Shown here: in pieces, positions 21,114-32,609 of the stretch
How positions within the stretch are numbered: position 1 is the first letter of the stretch
Layout of the letters: every line of letters begins with the position of its first letter
Made by a program: the position numbers and the translations under genes
Source: Excoecaria cochinchinensis
Lineage: Eukaryota > Streptophyta > Magnoliopsida > Malpighiales > Euphorbiaceae
DNA: 64,000 nt
Direction of reading: 5' to 3'
Assembly: GCA_947683425.1 (NCBI GenBank)
Contig: CANTUQ010000078.1
Span: 1-64,000 of the forward strand
Notes under the pieces: generated by a model
What the model was told of the DNA's origin: nothing
The model's input: only the letters and a program-made list of their open reading frames with translations
The model's database searches: none

Positions 21114-22555
21114 GAGATGGTTCGGGACTTTCCATTTTTTCATACCTTGATTAAGTTATAATTGACTTTTTAGATTAAAATTCAATCCATTTTCTCATAC
21201 ATTTCGATGCAATAATTTAAAGCTCAGATCAATCATGAAAAGAAAAGTGATAAATAAAGCAATGTTAAAATAAGGTAAATAAAAACGCAATAAATTACAA
21301 CAAAACTAGGGGCGGAATACAACCCCCAATGTAAATGACATGTAAATCATACATAAAATAAGATATTCATTAAAAGATGAAGGCGTGGGTCTTCACATGC
21401 ATGTCTAGAGGAAAATGCTGTTAAGACATCTATTTTGGTTTGGACAGTAAATTAGGACATTGGTCCTATCCTATTTTGGAAAAACCCCATTTAGTTGTAG
21501 AAATATTTAGCCATTTTTACATTAATGAGCTCAAAATAATATTCAATAAATGAAAAAAATTGAAACTCACAATAAAAGGAAATAAGATAAAGAAATAAAC
21601 TCGAATAATGTCCTCAAATCATCTCTATGATCTCCATTTTTAACACCCCATATCCAAGGACAATAGTTAAACTCAGAAAAAGCAAACAAAGAGCATGTTA
21701 GTGCAATAATTAAACAATAAAAATGACTAATTGAATAAAGATGGAAAATTAGTAAAAAAAATACCATGAAAGAATAGGGATAAATAGAATAAAAAGGGGT
21801 AGAAAAGAAAGGAATAAGGAAAATGAGGGAGAAAGGCCTAGGGATGGCCCACATCACATGAGCAACGGTAGTCCCTAGGCCGACCAACGTGTAGAGGCGG
21901 AGTTCCGCGATGGCCCATCGCTCGGGTGAGCGATGGCCGTTGGTGAACCCTTAGCCCATCGGTCATCCCCTGTTTAGAAACAGACAAAAAATTCTGATTA
22001 AAATCCGATTTTTGCTATTAAAATTACCTTCTCACGTGATTGGGTAAAAATAAATTAATATGAAATGAAAATTGAATCGGAGATTCATCCAAAATGTTTA
22101 CCCTCGGAAAAGAAAATTATTTTTTTCCTTCTCGATATTTTGTAGCAATTAGAAATGCTAAAAAGCTAAATCAAACAAGAACGAATTGATTTCGTTTTCC
22201 TAGATTAACTTTTTAAGAGAGATTTGAAGAAAATCCGTGATGAAAATAAAATAACGAAACTCTTTTGGGATTTTAACAAGAAAACTTTCAATATCTGATG
22301 AAAATTGCTAACCCCTGAAAATGAATCTCAACCCCCTATTTATAGGTTAAGTAAAATAATTCAAATAAATTTTAATTATAAATTTGAATTTAAAAATGAT
22401 TTATGAAATCAGAATCAAAACTGACTGATTCGCAGAATATTTTTAAAATTAAATCCGAAATTTAAAACCATATGAAAAGATTTGGAGAATATTTTAAAAA
22501 TCTTAGAAAAAGATTTAGAATCCAAGGGAAATATGGGAGAATCCCATAAAATAGT

Positions 22556-22920
22556 GCCGCAGATCCCCCATCGACGGGCATCCCTCGGAGTCCGACGGGT
22601 GTCGGTCATAGGGCACACATGGCCTTTCGAGCGAAGGGCTACCTCGCGAGAGACCGGTGATGAGGGCCCAGTCGTCACTCTCGAGGGACAGGCGCCTCTC
22701 GTACGAGCGACGGGCATCGCTCAGTTCAAGAGATGGGCCCTCACACAGGAACGACGGTCGTCTCTCATTGCAAGAGATGGACCCTCACAGCTGAGCGAAG
22801 GGCGTCGCTCCTGCGAGAGGTGGTCCAGTCCCGAGTGAGAGATAGGCCCTGCTCGCATGGGGGGAGGTCGTCTTTGAAAATGAGCGATGGGCATCTCTCT
22901 TGACCGACGGGTCTCCCGTC
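22556..22920. repeat. GC-rich GAGCGA/TCGCTC repeat block in Tat LTR
   Basis: Degenerate short units such as GAGCGATGGGC, CGACGGGCATC and TCGCTC, many in inverted pairs. Overlapping open frames on both strands are by-products of this composition. It lies at the place where the second Tat LTR has a different GC-rich island (54310-54440). Confidence 0.7.
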
Positions 22921-23369
22921 GATCAACCAAAATCAAAATTTTCCATTGATGAATTCCTCCTAATGCACAAAAATCTCTTATTGTCAAAAAAATCTTCAAT
23001 CCTTGTGAATACGAAGAGCGAAAACTGGTAACTTTCGTCCATTTGCCCGAAAAGGGTATTGATATCTTCATCGGGCAACTCTGATCTGGATTGCCTCAGG
23101 ACCCAGTGTCTATAGTTGCCCCCAATTTTGGGAAAACTAGTACACTAGTGTCTAGATGAGCCAAAATTTAGAAAAGAAGGAAAGAGATGCGTACCTGAGG
23201 CAGTCCTTACCTTTCGCGGTGCAGCAGATTTGCACCCTGCTTCTAAAGGTCTGTAACGTACTCTGCTACGACTTCCTTCATATATGCTTTGCTGATCACC
23301 ATTTGATATGCATGGCGTGCCCTCACTGACCCACATTTGATCTGCAAGGTACCTGATTATCAATGTTTG

Positions 23370-23760
23370 AGCTGCGGTGTTATCCAACCATGATCCGCTT
23401 ACGAGCATTTTGCTCTATCGCATTTATCCTGCTGGCCTCCGTTCGGCTTTCACGATATCCGATTGTCATAAGATGCAGTGTTATCTAACTACAACCCACT
23501 GCGATTTGTTCTATCGCGTTTGTCCTGCTGGCCTCCGATCGGTTAGCACAGTATCTTTCGATTGTCGTGAAATGCAGTGTTTTCTAACTATAATCCCACT
23601 GCGATTTATTCTATCGTATTTGTCCCGCTGGCCTCCGCTCGGCTTGCATGGTATCTTCCGATAGTTGTGAGATGTAGTGTTATCTAATTATAACCCCACT
23701 ACAATTTGTTCTATCGCATTTGTCCTGCTAGCCTCTGTTCGGCTTGAACGGCACCTTCTT
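23370..23760. repeat. 98-bp tandem repeats in Tat element 1 3' untranslated region
   Basis: Four copies of about 98 bp containing TTCTATCGC, GTCCTGCTGGCCTCCG and GATGCAGTGTTATCTAA. They sit between the extra ORF and the polypurine tract. They are unrelated in sequence to the repeats at the equivalent place in element 2 (55085-56290). Confidence 0.85.
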
Positions 23761-24384
23761 ACTAACCCCATCCGGTCTACAAGGGGTAATATCCAGTTTG
23801 TTAACCACCATCTAGACAACGTAATGTCTAATTTGCTAACCACTGTCCGGTTAACCTAGTGTCTGACTACTAACCCTCCTCGGGTCAGCATGGCGTCATG
23901 TCCCTGTACTTGTAGAAGATTTTATTAATTCATTGGAGATTGATTCATAAAAAATGTAAATTTCATATACATTTTTATTTTGTCATTTATTTTCATCTTT
24001 CTCACCTACTGTGTTAGTAAAATGTTAGCAAGAATGTAAATATGCAAGGTGAAATGTAAATTCAACAAAACATGTCTCACTAATAAAAATGTAAATTTTG
24101 TACAACAAATATACAAGTATATAAAACACTTCCTGAATATACTAGAGCGAAAAATAGTCTGAGGGCTCCTCCAGGTCCTCCTCATCGTCAGATATATGTA
24201 TAGGCTGGTTACCAAATTAGGACGCGGGTGGCCTGGCTCTAGAGGCAAAGGGCTAGCTGCTAGGCACTGAGGGCCCGGCCCCTGTGGCTGGCTGCGACGG
24301 GACGACGACTAGTGAGGATGCTAGGTGTCCCGTTATTCGGTAGGCCTCCTGGAACTGGACCTAAGCGTACCTGTCCAGAAACGG
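23761..24384 (-). other. Tat element 1 3' region without a gene
   Basis: AT-rich sequence between the tandem repeats and the sense ORF relic. Short frames occur on the minus strand (24006-24248) but show no family motif. I see nothing functional here. Confidence 0.5.
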
Positions 24385-26113
24385 CTAAGCACAAACCCCA
24401 AGGAACTCTAAAGTATCTCTGACTATGCCACCCAGCTCTGTAAAGGCCCTCGACAGTCTTGTGGTCTGATTTTTAGATGTGTCCCTAATAGCTGTGAGTC
24501 TGGTCTCCATCTGCTCCTCGAACTCCTTGAGAGCTGCAGATATGGTCGGTGTGGAGACTTCTAACACCTCTATCAGGAATTTGAGACCAGCGACAGACTC
24601 GTCGACCATCTGAACGGCCTCATCTACCCTCTGGGCCGCTGCAGCCTAGGAGGCACCCAAACTATGCCTCAGCTCCTCTATGAGCCTCCCTTGGTCCTCT
24701 ATGAGCTTCTCCTGATGGCCCAGACGCTCTAGGGAAGCTCAATCTCTCTCCTCCTGCCGATCAAGGCGCTCAAGCATGACTCGATCTCTCTCCTCCGGCC
24801 ATCACTTCCATGGCGGTGAGAGCGGCAGTCATAGCAGCAATAATATCAGTATGAGCTGGCTGCGGAGGTGGCGATGGACTGGGATGTACTGGCTCTACCC
24901 AGTGCTCTGGCGGTGGAGGTGTTGTGGAGCTAGATGCCCCCGGGTGTCCTAGCCTGCTACTGGGGTGGAACCTCCCGGTCTCCCGAAGCTCAGAATGCTA
25001 GACCAGTGATAATGGTGGGGGAGTGGGACTCTGTGCTCTCTGCAATGGAGGGGTGACCAGCAAGTCATCCACACTGAACTCGATGCCCATGTCAAATAGA
25101 GTCTGAGGTGGCCTTTCCTCCGGCTGAGGATACTGCGGAGGCATCTGTGTGGGCTACGGTTCCTGAGGCTAGGGCTACTGCGGAGGCTGCTCCTCCATCT
25201 GGGGCTCCTCTAGGGCCTCCTCTGCTGGCTGGAGTGGAGGGAAATCGAATATATGCCTAGTCTCTGACATCGTAAGCAAGTAGTACTCCTCTGGGTGACC
25301 GATCACCTGTGCACTCATACCCATGGTCTGAGCCGCCATTGCATCCACATAAATACTCTCATCAAGTGGAGGTCCATAGCTACGCGGATTAATCCTCAAG
25401 TGTAGCAGCAGCCTAGTAACCACTCCATCGGCCCATACAATAAGAGCTGTCCCCTGTAATACTCTGACCAAGTTAGCCACTATCTTGTGGCTAATATTAA
25501 GGTGTCGGCCTGCTACAATCGCCCACAGACTCCATATCTCGGCCTCATTTACTGACCTTGGGTTACCTACGCGACCTAAGTAGGAACTGGAGAGGACCCT
25601 TTGTATGTATTGTAGCTCCTGAGATGAGAAAACCGTGCTCTTCACCGTGTCATGATCATACGGTACCCCTGGCATGGCTATGGCATCCCAATACTACCTT
25701 CGAACAGCCCTCTAGGGTATCATTACATTCCCTCCATGAGGGAGGCCCATGGCCTGTGCAAACGTTTGTCGTGTAATGCTATAGTGGATCCCATTGATCC
25801 AAAACTGGATAACATCGTCCTCTGTATCTGATCTCTGGAACCCCCCGTAATGAAGAGTGGCCAATAACTCCCTAATAACCTCGAGATGTGTTTGAAACGA
25901 CGGCCATAGAAACTCTGTCCACCCTGCCCCACCTATGAGCGCATCGATCTCCTCGAGCATCCCCATGCTCTGCAAAAACGGTTTAGAGATCAAGCGGCTG
26001 GCTCAAAACTGTACATATGCTAGAGCCTAAAACCTTCTCCTAGCCTTATCACTCATTCACTTGGGAGTCTAAGGCTTGGCCCGATCTTGAGGGACATTGC
26101 GTCGTGGAGGCAT
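24385..26113 (-). pseudogene. Extra ORF of Tat element 1, sense strand (retrotransposon ORF-1-like)
   Basis: Probable start at ATG 26113-26111 (MPPRRN...). In the same frame come several stops before 25993, then 25993-25712 and, after two TAG codons, 25675-25175. The N-terminal part (MLEEIDALIGGAGWTEFLW, later FWINGIHYSITRQTFAQAMG) and the part with GRHLNISHKIVANLV and VVTRLLLHL resemble the plant family often annotated as Arabidopsis retrotransposon ORF-1 protein. A Pro-rich stretch (about 25170-24850) and a coiled-coil tail (24609-24385, EFEEQMETRLTAIRD) follow in shifted frames. The molecular function of this family is not known. Its coding strand is the sense strand of the Tat element. 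It is dead through at least six stops and one shift. Confidence 0.6.
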
Positions 26114-27348
26114 CCTGAAAAGAAGAAAAGTTAGCTTTGTATTACAAGTAAGCTAAACACAAGATTATAAATTTTGCAAATTTTGGTAGCATTTCGGCAG
26201 AAGATGTGCCCCCCATAAAAATTTGAGTAGCATCCTGACAAGGATGTGCCTAACCTAAAAATTCTTTTTTTATAAAAAAAAACATTTGGGCCGCATCCCG
26301 GCAAGGATATGCCCAACTCCCTGCAGAAAGATACAAAATAATGGGACACACCTCAGGCCCCAAGCAACAGTTTCATTTGTGCCCTTATTCTACATAGTGA
26401 TTAAACATCCAATTTAATTTAACTTTGGTTCTCAAATTTCAGTCAAATGGAAGCATGTTCATAAGTCCATCATCTTTTCTCTTTATATTTTTTTATTTTT
26501 ATTTTTATTATACTTAATCTGGTTTACATTTAGTAGTCGGTGCATACAGTCCTAAAATGACAAAAATAAATAGGCGGAATTCAGTCCTACATTTATACCT
26601 ATCATGCCTCTGAAATGAGAATTTAACTAAAAAAACAAGAAGAAGTAGAAAAAGGTGATGAACTAACCTTGCAGTTGACAGAATGCACTGAAAAAAACTT
26701 GACAAATTTGTGAAAAGTTTAGTCCTAAATGCGCGTGACAATGCAACGATCGTTTTGGCGCAAATGTGCATAAAACGGACAAGAAACGTGCAAAACATTG
26801 GTGAAAAACGGCAAGAGAGCATCAGCTTGCGAGAAAGAGGGAAGAAGAAGAGAAAAGGAAAAATGAAGCTATGTGGTTGAGCGCACCTTATATAGCGATA
26901 GGAACCCTGTCGGTCTCTTAAAATTCTGGTTTTTCCTCTTTTTATCTTTCCCTCCTTTTTTCAAAAAATTTCGAAAACACAAATACTTCCTAGATATTTT
27001 TCCCTCGATTTCCATGCCTAGTATGTTTCTCTGTCAAATTTCCTTTACTACAAAAATAAAAGACGATAGCAATATGCAAAAATTATTTTATGTACGTGAC
27101 ATGAATGAAGTATTGAAGGAGAACAGATCACCCAAGGGTCAACCAGGTTAACCGACGGGTTCCCCATCGGAAGATCGACCGACAGGCAGCCTGTCTGTCG
27201 GTTCTTCCATTTAAATACCCCCTTATTTCCTTGAATTTTGTGCACTCAACGCTTCGAACCTCAGCTAGAGCTTCTTTTTCAAGTTTTCCTCTCTTTTCTT
27301 CGTTCTCTTACTTGTTAATTTTTAATTTTTAGCCGCAATACTTAGATA
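26114..27348. other. Region between the two divergent Tat ORFs
   Basis: About 1.2 kb that separates two diverging ORF starts (minus 26113 and plus 27349). It contains pyrimidine-rich plus-strand stretches, a TATATAGCGA-like sequence near 26891 and a short palindromic patch at 27150-27200 (CCGACGGGTTCCCCATCGG). It could have served as a two-way promoter. No coding motif was recognised in its short frames. Confidence 0.4.
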
Positions 27349-28400
27349 ATGTCTTCATCTGTCCTCACTACGATGTACCCAGTTCTGGATAGCCCCCAAA
27401 ATTGGGAAAATACCACCCTAGCCCCATTTTCTAGCTTGAAATTTTTGAGAAGAGTTAGGATAGACCAAAACCTCCTTCTGGTTGCAATCCTCTTCTGGGA
27501 CCCCCTTTTCTTGTCTTCAGATTTACCTAATAGGAATTGTGCCCCTTACCTGAGGAGTTTGCTGCTATCATTGGGGCAAGAATTTGGCTTGGCACCCCAC
27601 CTTGCATCCCGATTTGTGGTTTTATCCATCCGAGGGACATTGCACTGACCTTGGGCATTTCTTCTATCGTCGCCACTCAACTGGCCCCTCAAGGGGTGGC
27701 CTTCACTCTAGAGCTGTTGGTTGTGGCACTAGAGGGCTATTCTCAGATGTTTATGTATCATGCCAGTGTTGTCTTATTATTTTGCCTCTCTAGATTTGTG
27801 ACAGTGACTTGTACTGAGTTGACTAACAATTTTAAATAGTTTGGAATAGTAGATGGCATCCATCGCGGGCTTACCCCATTTCCTCTGATTCTAGCTGAGA
27901 TGATCTTGAGTTTAGACTCTGTCTGTGCCAACCCTTCTGTTACCTTCACTGGGAGTCCCTTATTACTCCAGGTATGTCATTCTTTTCGAAGGTAGTGCGC
28001 CCCTTGTAGGTTTTCACACTACCTTTTCTTAGTGTAAAATGTGTCCTTTCGGATTTTCACTTAACCCTATGCCTTACTTTTGCCTGGAGTAGACCCTACC
28101 CATTCCAGCGGCTTTTCTTAATTCTATTATTTCTTACTATTATTTTTTCCTTTTTCATTATCATCCTTTTTCGTTTCTCACTTCTGTCTTGCAGATTTGG
28201 CTACAGGAGAAGCTGAAGCTTTTATCAGAGCCTCCTCCCAGAGCGATTGGCAAGTATTCACTGAGGTATTTCTTACCTCGACAGTGATTGTATTCTTTTG
28301 CCTCTTTCGATGATGGTGTTGCTGACTGCAGACGAGGATATTAGTTTCACGAGCCCTTGGCTCTATCTTACCGTTGTGACCACCGATGGTTCTTCAAGGT
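27349..28400 (+). pseudogene. Extra ORF of Tat element 1, antisense strand, with an intron
   Basis: Starts at ATG 27349 (MSSSVLTTMYPVLDSPQ). The phrase FWDPLFL near residue 45, then after a frameshift near 27537 LPEEFAAIIG and GIHRGLTPFPLILAEMILSL, resembles the plant mobile domain-like/DUF7745 family (from memory). A splice donor CAG|GTATGT at 27971/27972 and acceptor CTTGCAG at 28194 join the exon to IWLQEKLKLLSEPP in frame. TAG stops lie near 27838 and a TGA near 28288. It is cut at 28404 by a chromodomain element. It runs antisense to the Tat element. A homologous second exon is found at 57900-58320. Confidence 0.65.
27972..28194 (+). other. Predicted intron in the antisense ORF
   Basis: GTATGT...TTGCAG, 223 bp, with a long pyrimidine tract before the acceptor. 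Removing it keeps the frame and joins two conserved protein segments. The homologous region of element 2 (about 57620-57900) retains intron sequence, but its acceptor is altered. Confidence 0.7.
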
Positions 28401-28796
28401 GTGTGTAACACCCCCTACCCATACGTAGGAGAACCCATTCGCAAGGGAGTGAGAACCCGTATGAGTAAGGGTGTCAACAAGCAAAATAGTACAATAACAT
28501 TCATCCACATATAATAAACATACATATATACAGCGGACTTTAAAACTTTAAAACCAAACTGATCATTTACTCAAAGATGGAATAATAATATTCATTACAT
28601 AACTGTTCTGATATTACTAAAATAATTACATCTTTCAAAAATTACAATGCGGAAGCGGAATAAAAGAATAATACAATGAGAGTTCACTATTACAAAAAGA
28701 ATCATATAACAAAAAGCTAAGTCCTAACATCAATTCCCTCTGTGTTGGCTTGACTTGCGGCGACTCTCCCAAAAGCTATACACCTTCCGCACCTGC

Positions 28797-28830
28797 ACGG
28801 ATGAAACACCCGTGCGAAGCGATAATGTAT
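28797..28830 (-). repeat. Conserved paired hairpins, degraded (chromodomain element 2)
   Basis: Second stem CACGGA/CCCGTG, where the changed pair is a G-U wobble in minus-strand RNA. The first stem is broken: GCGAAGCGATAATGTATG. Confidence 0.65.
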
Positions 28831-29088
28831 GTTTTGAAATAAACAACAATAATATGGACGGCCATTCATAATGGTCGTCAAGGAAAAATGCATACATAAT
28901 GGCATATGCTGAATCATATAAAATATAATCGTAATCACATTCATAAGCATTCAAAGGCTTATAATCACATTCATATGCTAACTGATTCACATACTTATAA
29001 TCATAGTCATTCGGATTCACATTGTGATAACACAACGAAGTATAACACCTACTGACTCACAGTAGTGGACAACGAGTGAACGTATGGT

Positions 29089-29105
29089 GGTACCTTACGG
29101 CTACG
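29089..29105 (-). repeat. Single GTACC hairpin (chromodomain element 2)
   Basis: GTACCTTACGGCTAC, one copy with one changed base. Other subfamily I LTRs have two copies. Confidence 0.55.
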
Positions 29106-29252
29106 AATTGAAAAGCAACTTCACATTTTCTCATTCAAAAACATTATACAGAGGGGATCTTAAGCAAGATCCAAACACATTGAGGTTCGCGAGGAACCAA
29201 ATTGGGGACCTAATCAGGGTCCAAAACAGAACTGAGGGCTGCAGCTATTGAA

Positions 29253-29279
29253 CTCTATTAGGCATGCCCAACTATCCAC
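29253..29279 (-). repeat. Conserved LTR palindrome, G/C form (chromodomain element 2)
   Basis: TTAGGCATGCCCAA with one mismatch, followed by CTATCCAC. Confidence 0.75.
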
Positions 29280-29468
29280 TAAACTGACTCTTGTAGGCAA
29301 GGCATAATATAATTCATGTTCCAATGCATAACATAGAATTTATCATAAAGAAATCATAATATTATACATCTATAAGCATATTTATTCCCATACAGTAGTA
29401 AAAACCCATGTAGAAAAGATGAGAAATTCATTTTAGAAGAAAAGGGCAAAATCAGAAAAATAGGCCAG

Positions 29469-29822
29469 GTGGAGGCTCACTGTCGTGCTCGTGACAGAGG
29501 CAAAACTGGCCCAACGTCTCGATCGCAACAGTCTTCACACTCGCGTGGAGATAGAAGCACATCTCAGTATCGCACTCGCGACGAGCATCGCATTTATGAT
29601 AGTGAGCGGCCAGCCAAAGCTGTTGCGCTCGCGCACAGGCGCACTCTAGCGACAGAGAACTGCCCAAATCCGATCGACAGCGGAGCGCTCTGTAACGCTC
29701 GCAACAACGAGCTCTCGCTGCAGCGGCTCGGCAGCTCAAATCTGCTCGGCCACGCGCAAAGGCTGAATTCATCGGGCTCTGTTGCAGTCACGACAGTATC
29801 GCGCTCGCGACAGAGTTGTGAT
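29469..29822. repeat. CpG-rich palindrome cluster (chromodomain element 2 LTR)
   Basis: Units such as CACTGTCGTGCTCGTGACAG, TATCGCACTCGCGA, GTATCGCGCTCGCGACAGAG and GCTCGCAACAACGAGC. Long overlapping frames on both strands here come from the stop-poor CpG-rich composition. Confidence 0.75.
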
Positions 29823-30558
29823 TTCCAGCTCTTACGCGAAAATCTACAGAAAATCACATTCCCAAAATCACCCAAACCTCCAATTGACTTCAAAACCCAA
29901 CCCCACACAAATTGATCATGACCCACATCATAAACAATATAAAACACAACTTTGACAACAATTAACACAATTAAATCATGAATTAACATAATCAAACTTC
30001 TCAAAAGTGGCAAATCCATAAAATTTCAGTAAAGTTCATCAAACTTAAAATTTGCCCAAATAATTCATCATTCATGCGTCACAACTTAAATCAAACCAAA
30101 ACCCATAACATTTGCACTAACATGAGCCACATCAAACCTCAAATTTCTAGAAAATCATTCAAACATACCAACTCACAAAAATGCAACAAATTCAAATAAA
30201 TTTCCAAACCTGTAAATTCCTGTGCTTCTAATTTCAAGCTCTGCTCCCACTCACCTTCTCTTTCCCCTTGGGATCACGAGTATGTGATTCTAAACTTAGA
30301 AATCCGAGAACAATAGAAACACAAAAATCCTATATTAAGAACACATCTAATAAAGATAAAGAGAAAAGATGAAGAAGAAGAAGAGAAAACTCAGGAAAAA
30401 CTTACCAATTAAAGCTTAAGAGATTATCAATTTACACCGAAACCACTTGGATCCAAGCTAGGGCACACTTGAAGAGAAAAGAGGAAGAAGAGATAAAGAA
30501 AAGAGGAAGAAAAATTGGAAAGAGGCAGCAAAATGGCTGCTCCCTTTTCTCTCTCCTT

Positions 30559-30567
30559 CTATTTATA
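30559..30567 (-). promoter_or_regulatory. TATA box of chromodomain element 2 LTR
   Basis: TATAAATAG on the minus strand, about 315 bp from the LTR 5' end. A similar box lies at the same relative place in solo LTR D. If used, most of the LTR, including all conserved palindromes, would be transcribed. Confidence 0.6.
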
Positions 30568-30879
30568 CCTACTCCCTAAAACCCTAGCCACATGTCACCC
30601 TATCTTTGGTGGATCTTGATCACTCACACCCTACACTCATGCAAGACACTACACACAAGACTAACCCTTACTAATTCACACACTACTCCCCTATGAGCAT
30701 GAACACACACTAACAAGACCCATACACACATACCCTAGTATCATACATGCACCCACACTCTAATAAAGCCCACCCCAAAACATGCATATAACCCAAAATA
30801 CCATTAACACATGCCAAAACACTCACAGACACACATGCAATCATGGCTCAAACTACTAGGGGGAAATCGAGGTGTGACA

Positions 30880-31198
30880 ACTCTCCCCTACTAACAAGAA
30901 TTTCGTACTCAAAATTCTCACTTGAACTGAACAACTGTGGATACTGAATCCTCATCGTCATCTCTGGTTCCCAAGTCATTTCCTCAACTCCATGATGTTG
31001 CCAAAGAACCTTGACCAGAGGAACTTGCTTATTCCTTAACTGTCTCACTTTCTGAGCTATAATGGCTTTCGGTTCCTCATCATACAAATAATTTGACTGA
31101 ATTCGAATGTCCTGAACTGATAACGGATGCGATGGATCCGATCGGTACCATCGAACCATGGAGACATGGAAAATATCATGCATCTTAGCCAACTCCAT
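30880..31198 (-). pseudogene. Chromodomain end of pol (element 2)
   Basis: Reads MELAKMHDIFHVSMVRWYR, then KVRQLRNKQVPLVKVLW, then EEMTWEPEMTMRIQYPQLF, the same domain as at 692-970 but in one open frame. It ends at a polypurine tract (30880-30895) and the LTR. Just upstream, at about 31195, it is fused to the segment that precedes the integrase core, so the catalytic integrase domain is missing. Confidence 0.88.
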
Positions 31199-32499
31199 CG
31201 GTAAACTCAGACTGCTTACCCAGCTGAACCTCTAGCAAAACCCGCTGCAATCTCATATCATCCTTCTGAGCATCAATAATTGACTGTCTTAAGGTCGGCT
31301 TCACTCTCAATTGGGCAACCAAAGCCCCATCTGAATTAAATCTCCATCTGAACCGCCTCAAGAGCAAAGCCAAAACCTCCTTCCTACTCAAAGCATCCGC
31401 AACCACATTGGCTTTACCCGGATGATAATCTACAATGCAGTCATAGTCCTTAAACAACTCCAACAATCGGCGCTATCTCATGTTCAGCTCTTTCTGCGTG
31501 AGGAGATACTTCAAACTTTTATGATCCGTGAAAATCCTACACTTCTCCCCATATAGATAATACCGCCAAATCTTCAAAGAAAAGATCATAGCTGCCAATT
31601 CCAAATCATACGTCGGATAGTTCTTCTCATGAGGCTTCAACTGACGAGATGCATAAGCCACAACTTTACCTTCTTCAATCAACACGCATCCGAGTCCAAC
31701 TCCTGAAGCATCACTGTACATTATAAACTCTTTACCCGAGATGGGTTGAGTAAGTACAGGAGCTTCAACTAACAATCTCTTCAATTGCTTAAAACATGCT
31801 AGACACTTATCCGACAACTCAAATCTGACTCCTTTCCTCAACAATCTTGTCATAGGAGTAGCAATGACCGAAAAACCCTTCACAAACCAACGATAATACC
31901 CTGCCAAACTAAGGAAACTTCTCACCTCAAGAACATTCCTAGGCACTTTCCAATTCATAATCGCCTCAATTTTAGCTGGATCCACTTGAATACCCTTAGC
32001 TGACACAATGTGACCCAAGAAAGACACCTTTCGAAGCCAGAAATCACACTAATCGAAGATGCTCCTCATGCTCACTCTCATCCCTTGAGTAAACCAAAAT
32101 ATCATCAATGAATACTACTACAAATCGGTTGAGATATGGCCTGAACACTCGATTCATCAAATCCATAAAAGCCGCAGGTGCATTGGTCAAACCAAACAGC
32201 ATCACAAGGAACTCATAGTGGCTATATCGCGTCCGAAATGCAGTCTTAACCACATACGCATCCTTAACTCAAAGCTGGTAATAACCGAACGAAAGATTAA
32301 TCTTGGAGAAAACACCCGCACCTTTGAGCTGATCAAACAAATCCTCAACTCTAGGCAAAGGATACTTATTCTTCACTGTAACCTTATTAATTTGCCTATG
32401 GTCGATACACATCCTCAAAGTACCATCCTTTTTCTTAACAAACAACACCGGAGCTCCCTATGGAGATATGCTGGGTCTAATAAACCCCTTATCCAATAA
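31185..32499 (-). pseudogene. Reverse transcriptase and RNase H (element 2)
   Basis: From about 32480 downward: GAPVLFVKKKDGTLRMCID, NKVTVKNKYPLPRVEDL, then VFIDDILVYS, the RT active site (F-I-D-D in place of Y-x-D-D), in the frame 32253-32044. After a short break, 32027-31473 reads FLGHIVSAKGIQVDP and the RNase H part with YSDASGVGLG, YASRQLKPHEKNYPTYDLEL and FTDHKSLKYL. TAG in NMR*RR replaces the usual Gln. 31466-31185 gives DYHPGKANVVADALSRK. Stops also occur near 32274 and 32040. RT copies element RNA and RNase H removes it. Confidence 0.9.
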
Positions 32500-32609
32500 C
32501 TCTTGTAGCTGAGTCTTAAGTTCTCTCAACTCTACAGAAGCCATTCGATAAGGTGTTTCAAAATGGGGGAAGTACCCGGCACTATCTCTATGGACAACTC
32601 CACCTCTCT

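Larger units (their letters stand above)
20638..23114 (-). repeat. Tat element 1, 3' LTR
   Basis: Begins (plus-strand view) TGTGGCGCGTGCCGAA and ends GTGTCTATA, where related copies have GTGTTTACA. Most of it aligns by eye with 33925-35758 (for example 21120-21300 with 34400-34590, and 22200-22530 with 35590-35750). It carries a tandem block at 20728-21113 and a GC-rich repeat block at 22556-22920 that the truncated 5' LTR lacks. Confidence 0.8.
28404..30879 (-). repeat. 3' LTR of chromodomain element 2 (subfamily I)
   Basis: Plus-strand view: TGTAACACCCCC to GAGGTGTGACA, 2476 bp. It is the minus-strand counterpart of the LTR at 975-3518 and shares the CGGCGACTCTC and CAACACAGA phrases next to the hairpins. 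It contains a TATA box (30559-30567), the palindrome cluster 29469-29822, and the conserved palindromes. Confidence 0.9.

Noticed and set aside
22415..23071. ORFs of about 100-118 codons on both strands
   Set aside because: They come from the GAGCGA/TCGCTC repeat block of the Tat LTR.
29452..30019. Overlapping ORFs of 100-148 codons on both strands
   Set aside because: They lie in the CpG-rich palindrome cluster of an LTR, where stops are rare by composition. No motif, and both strands are open.
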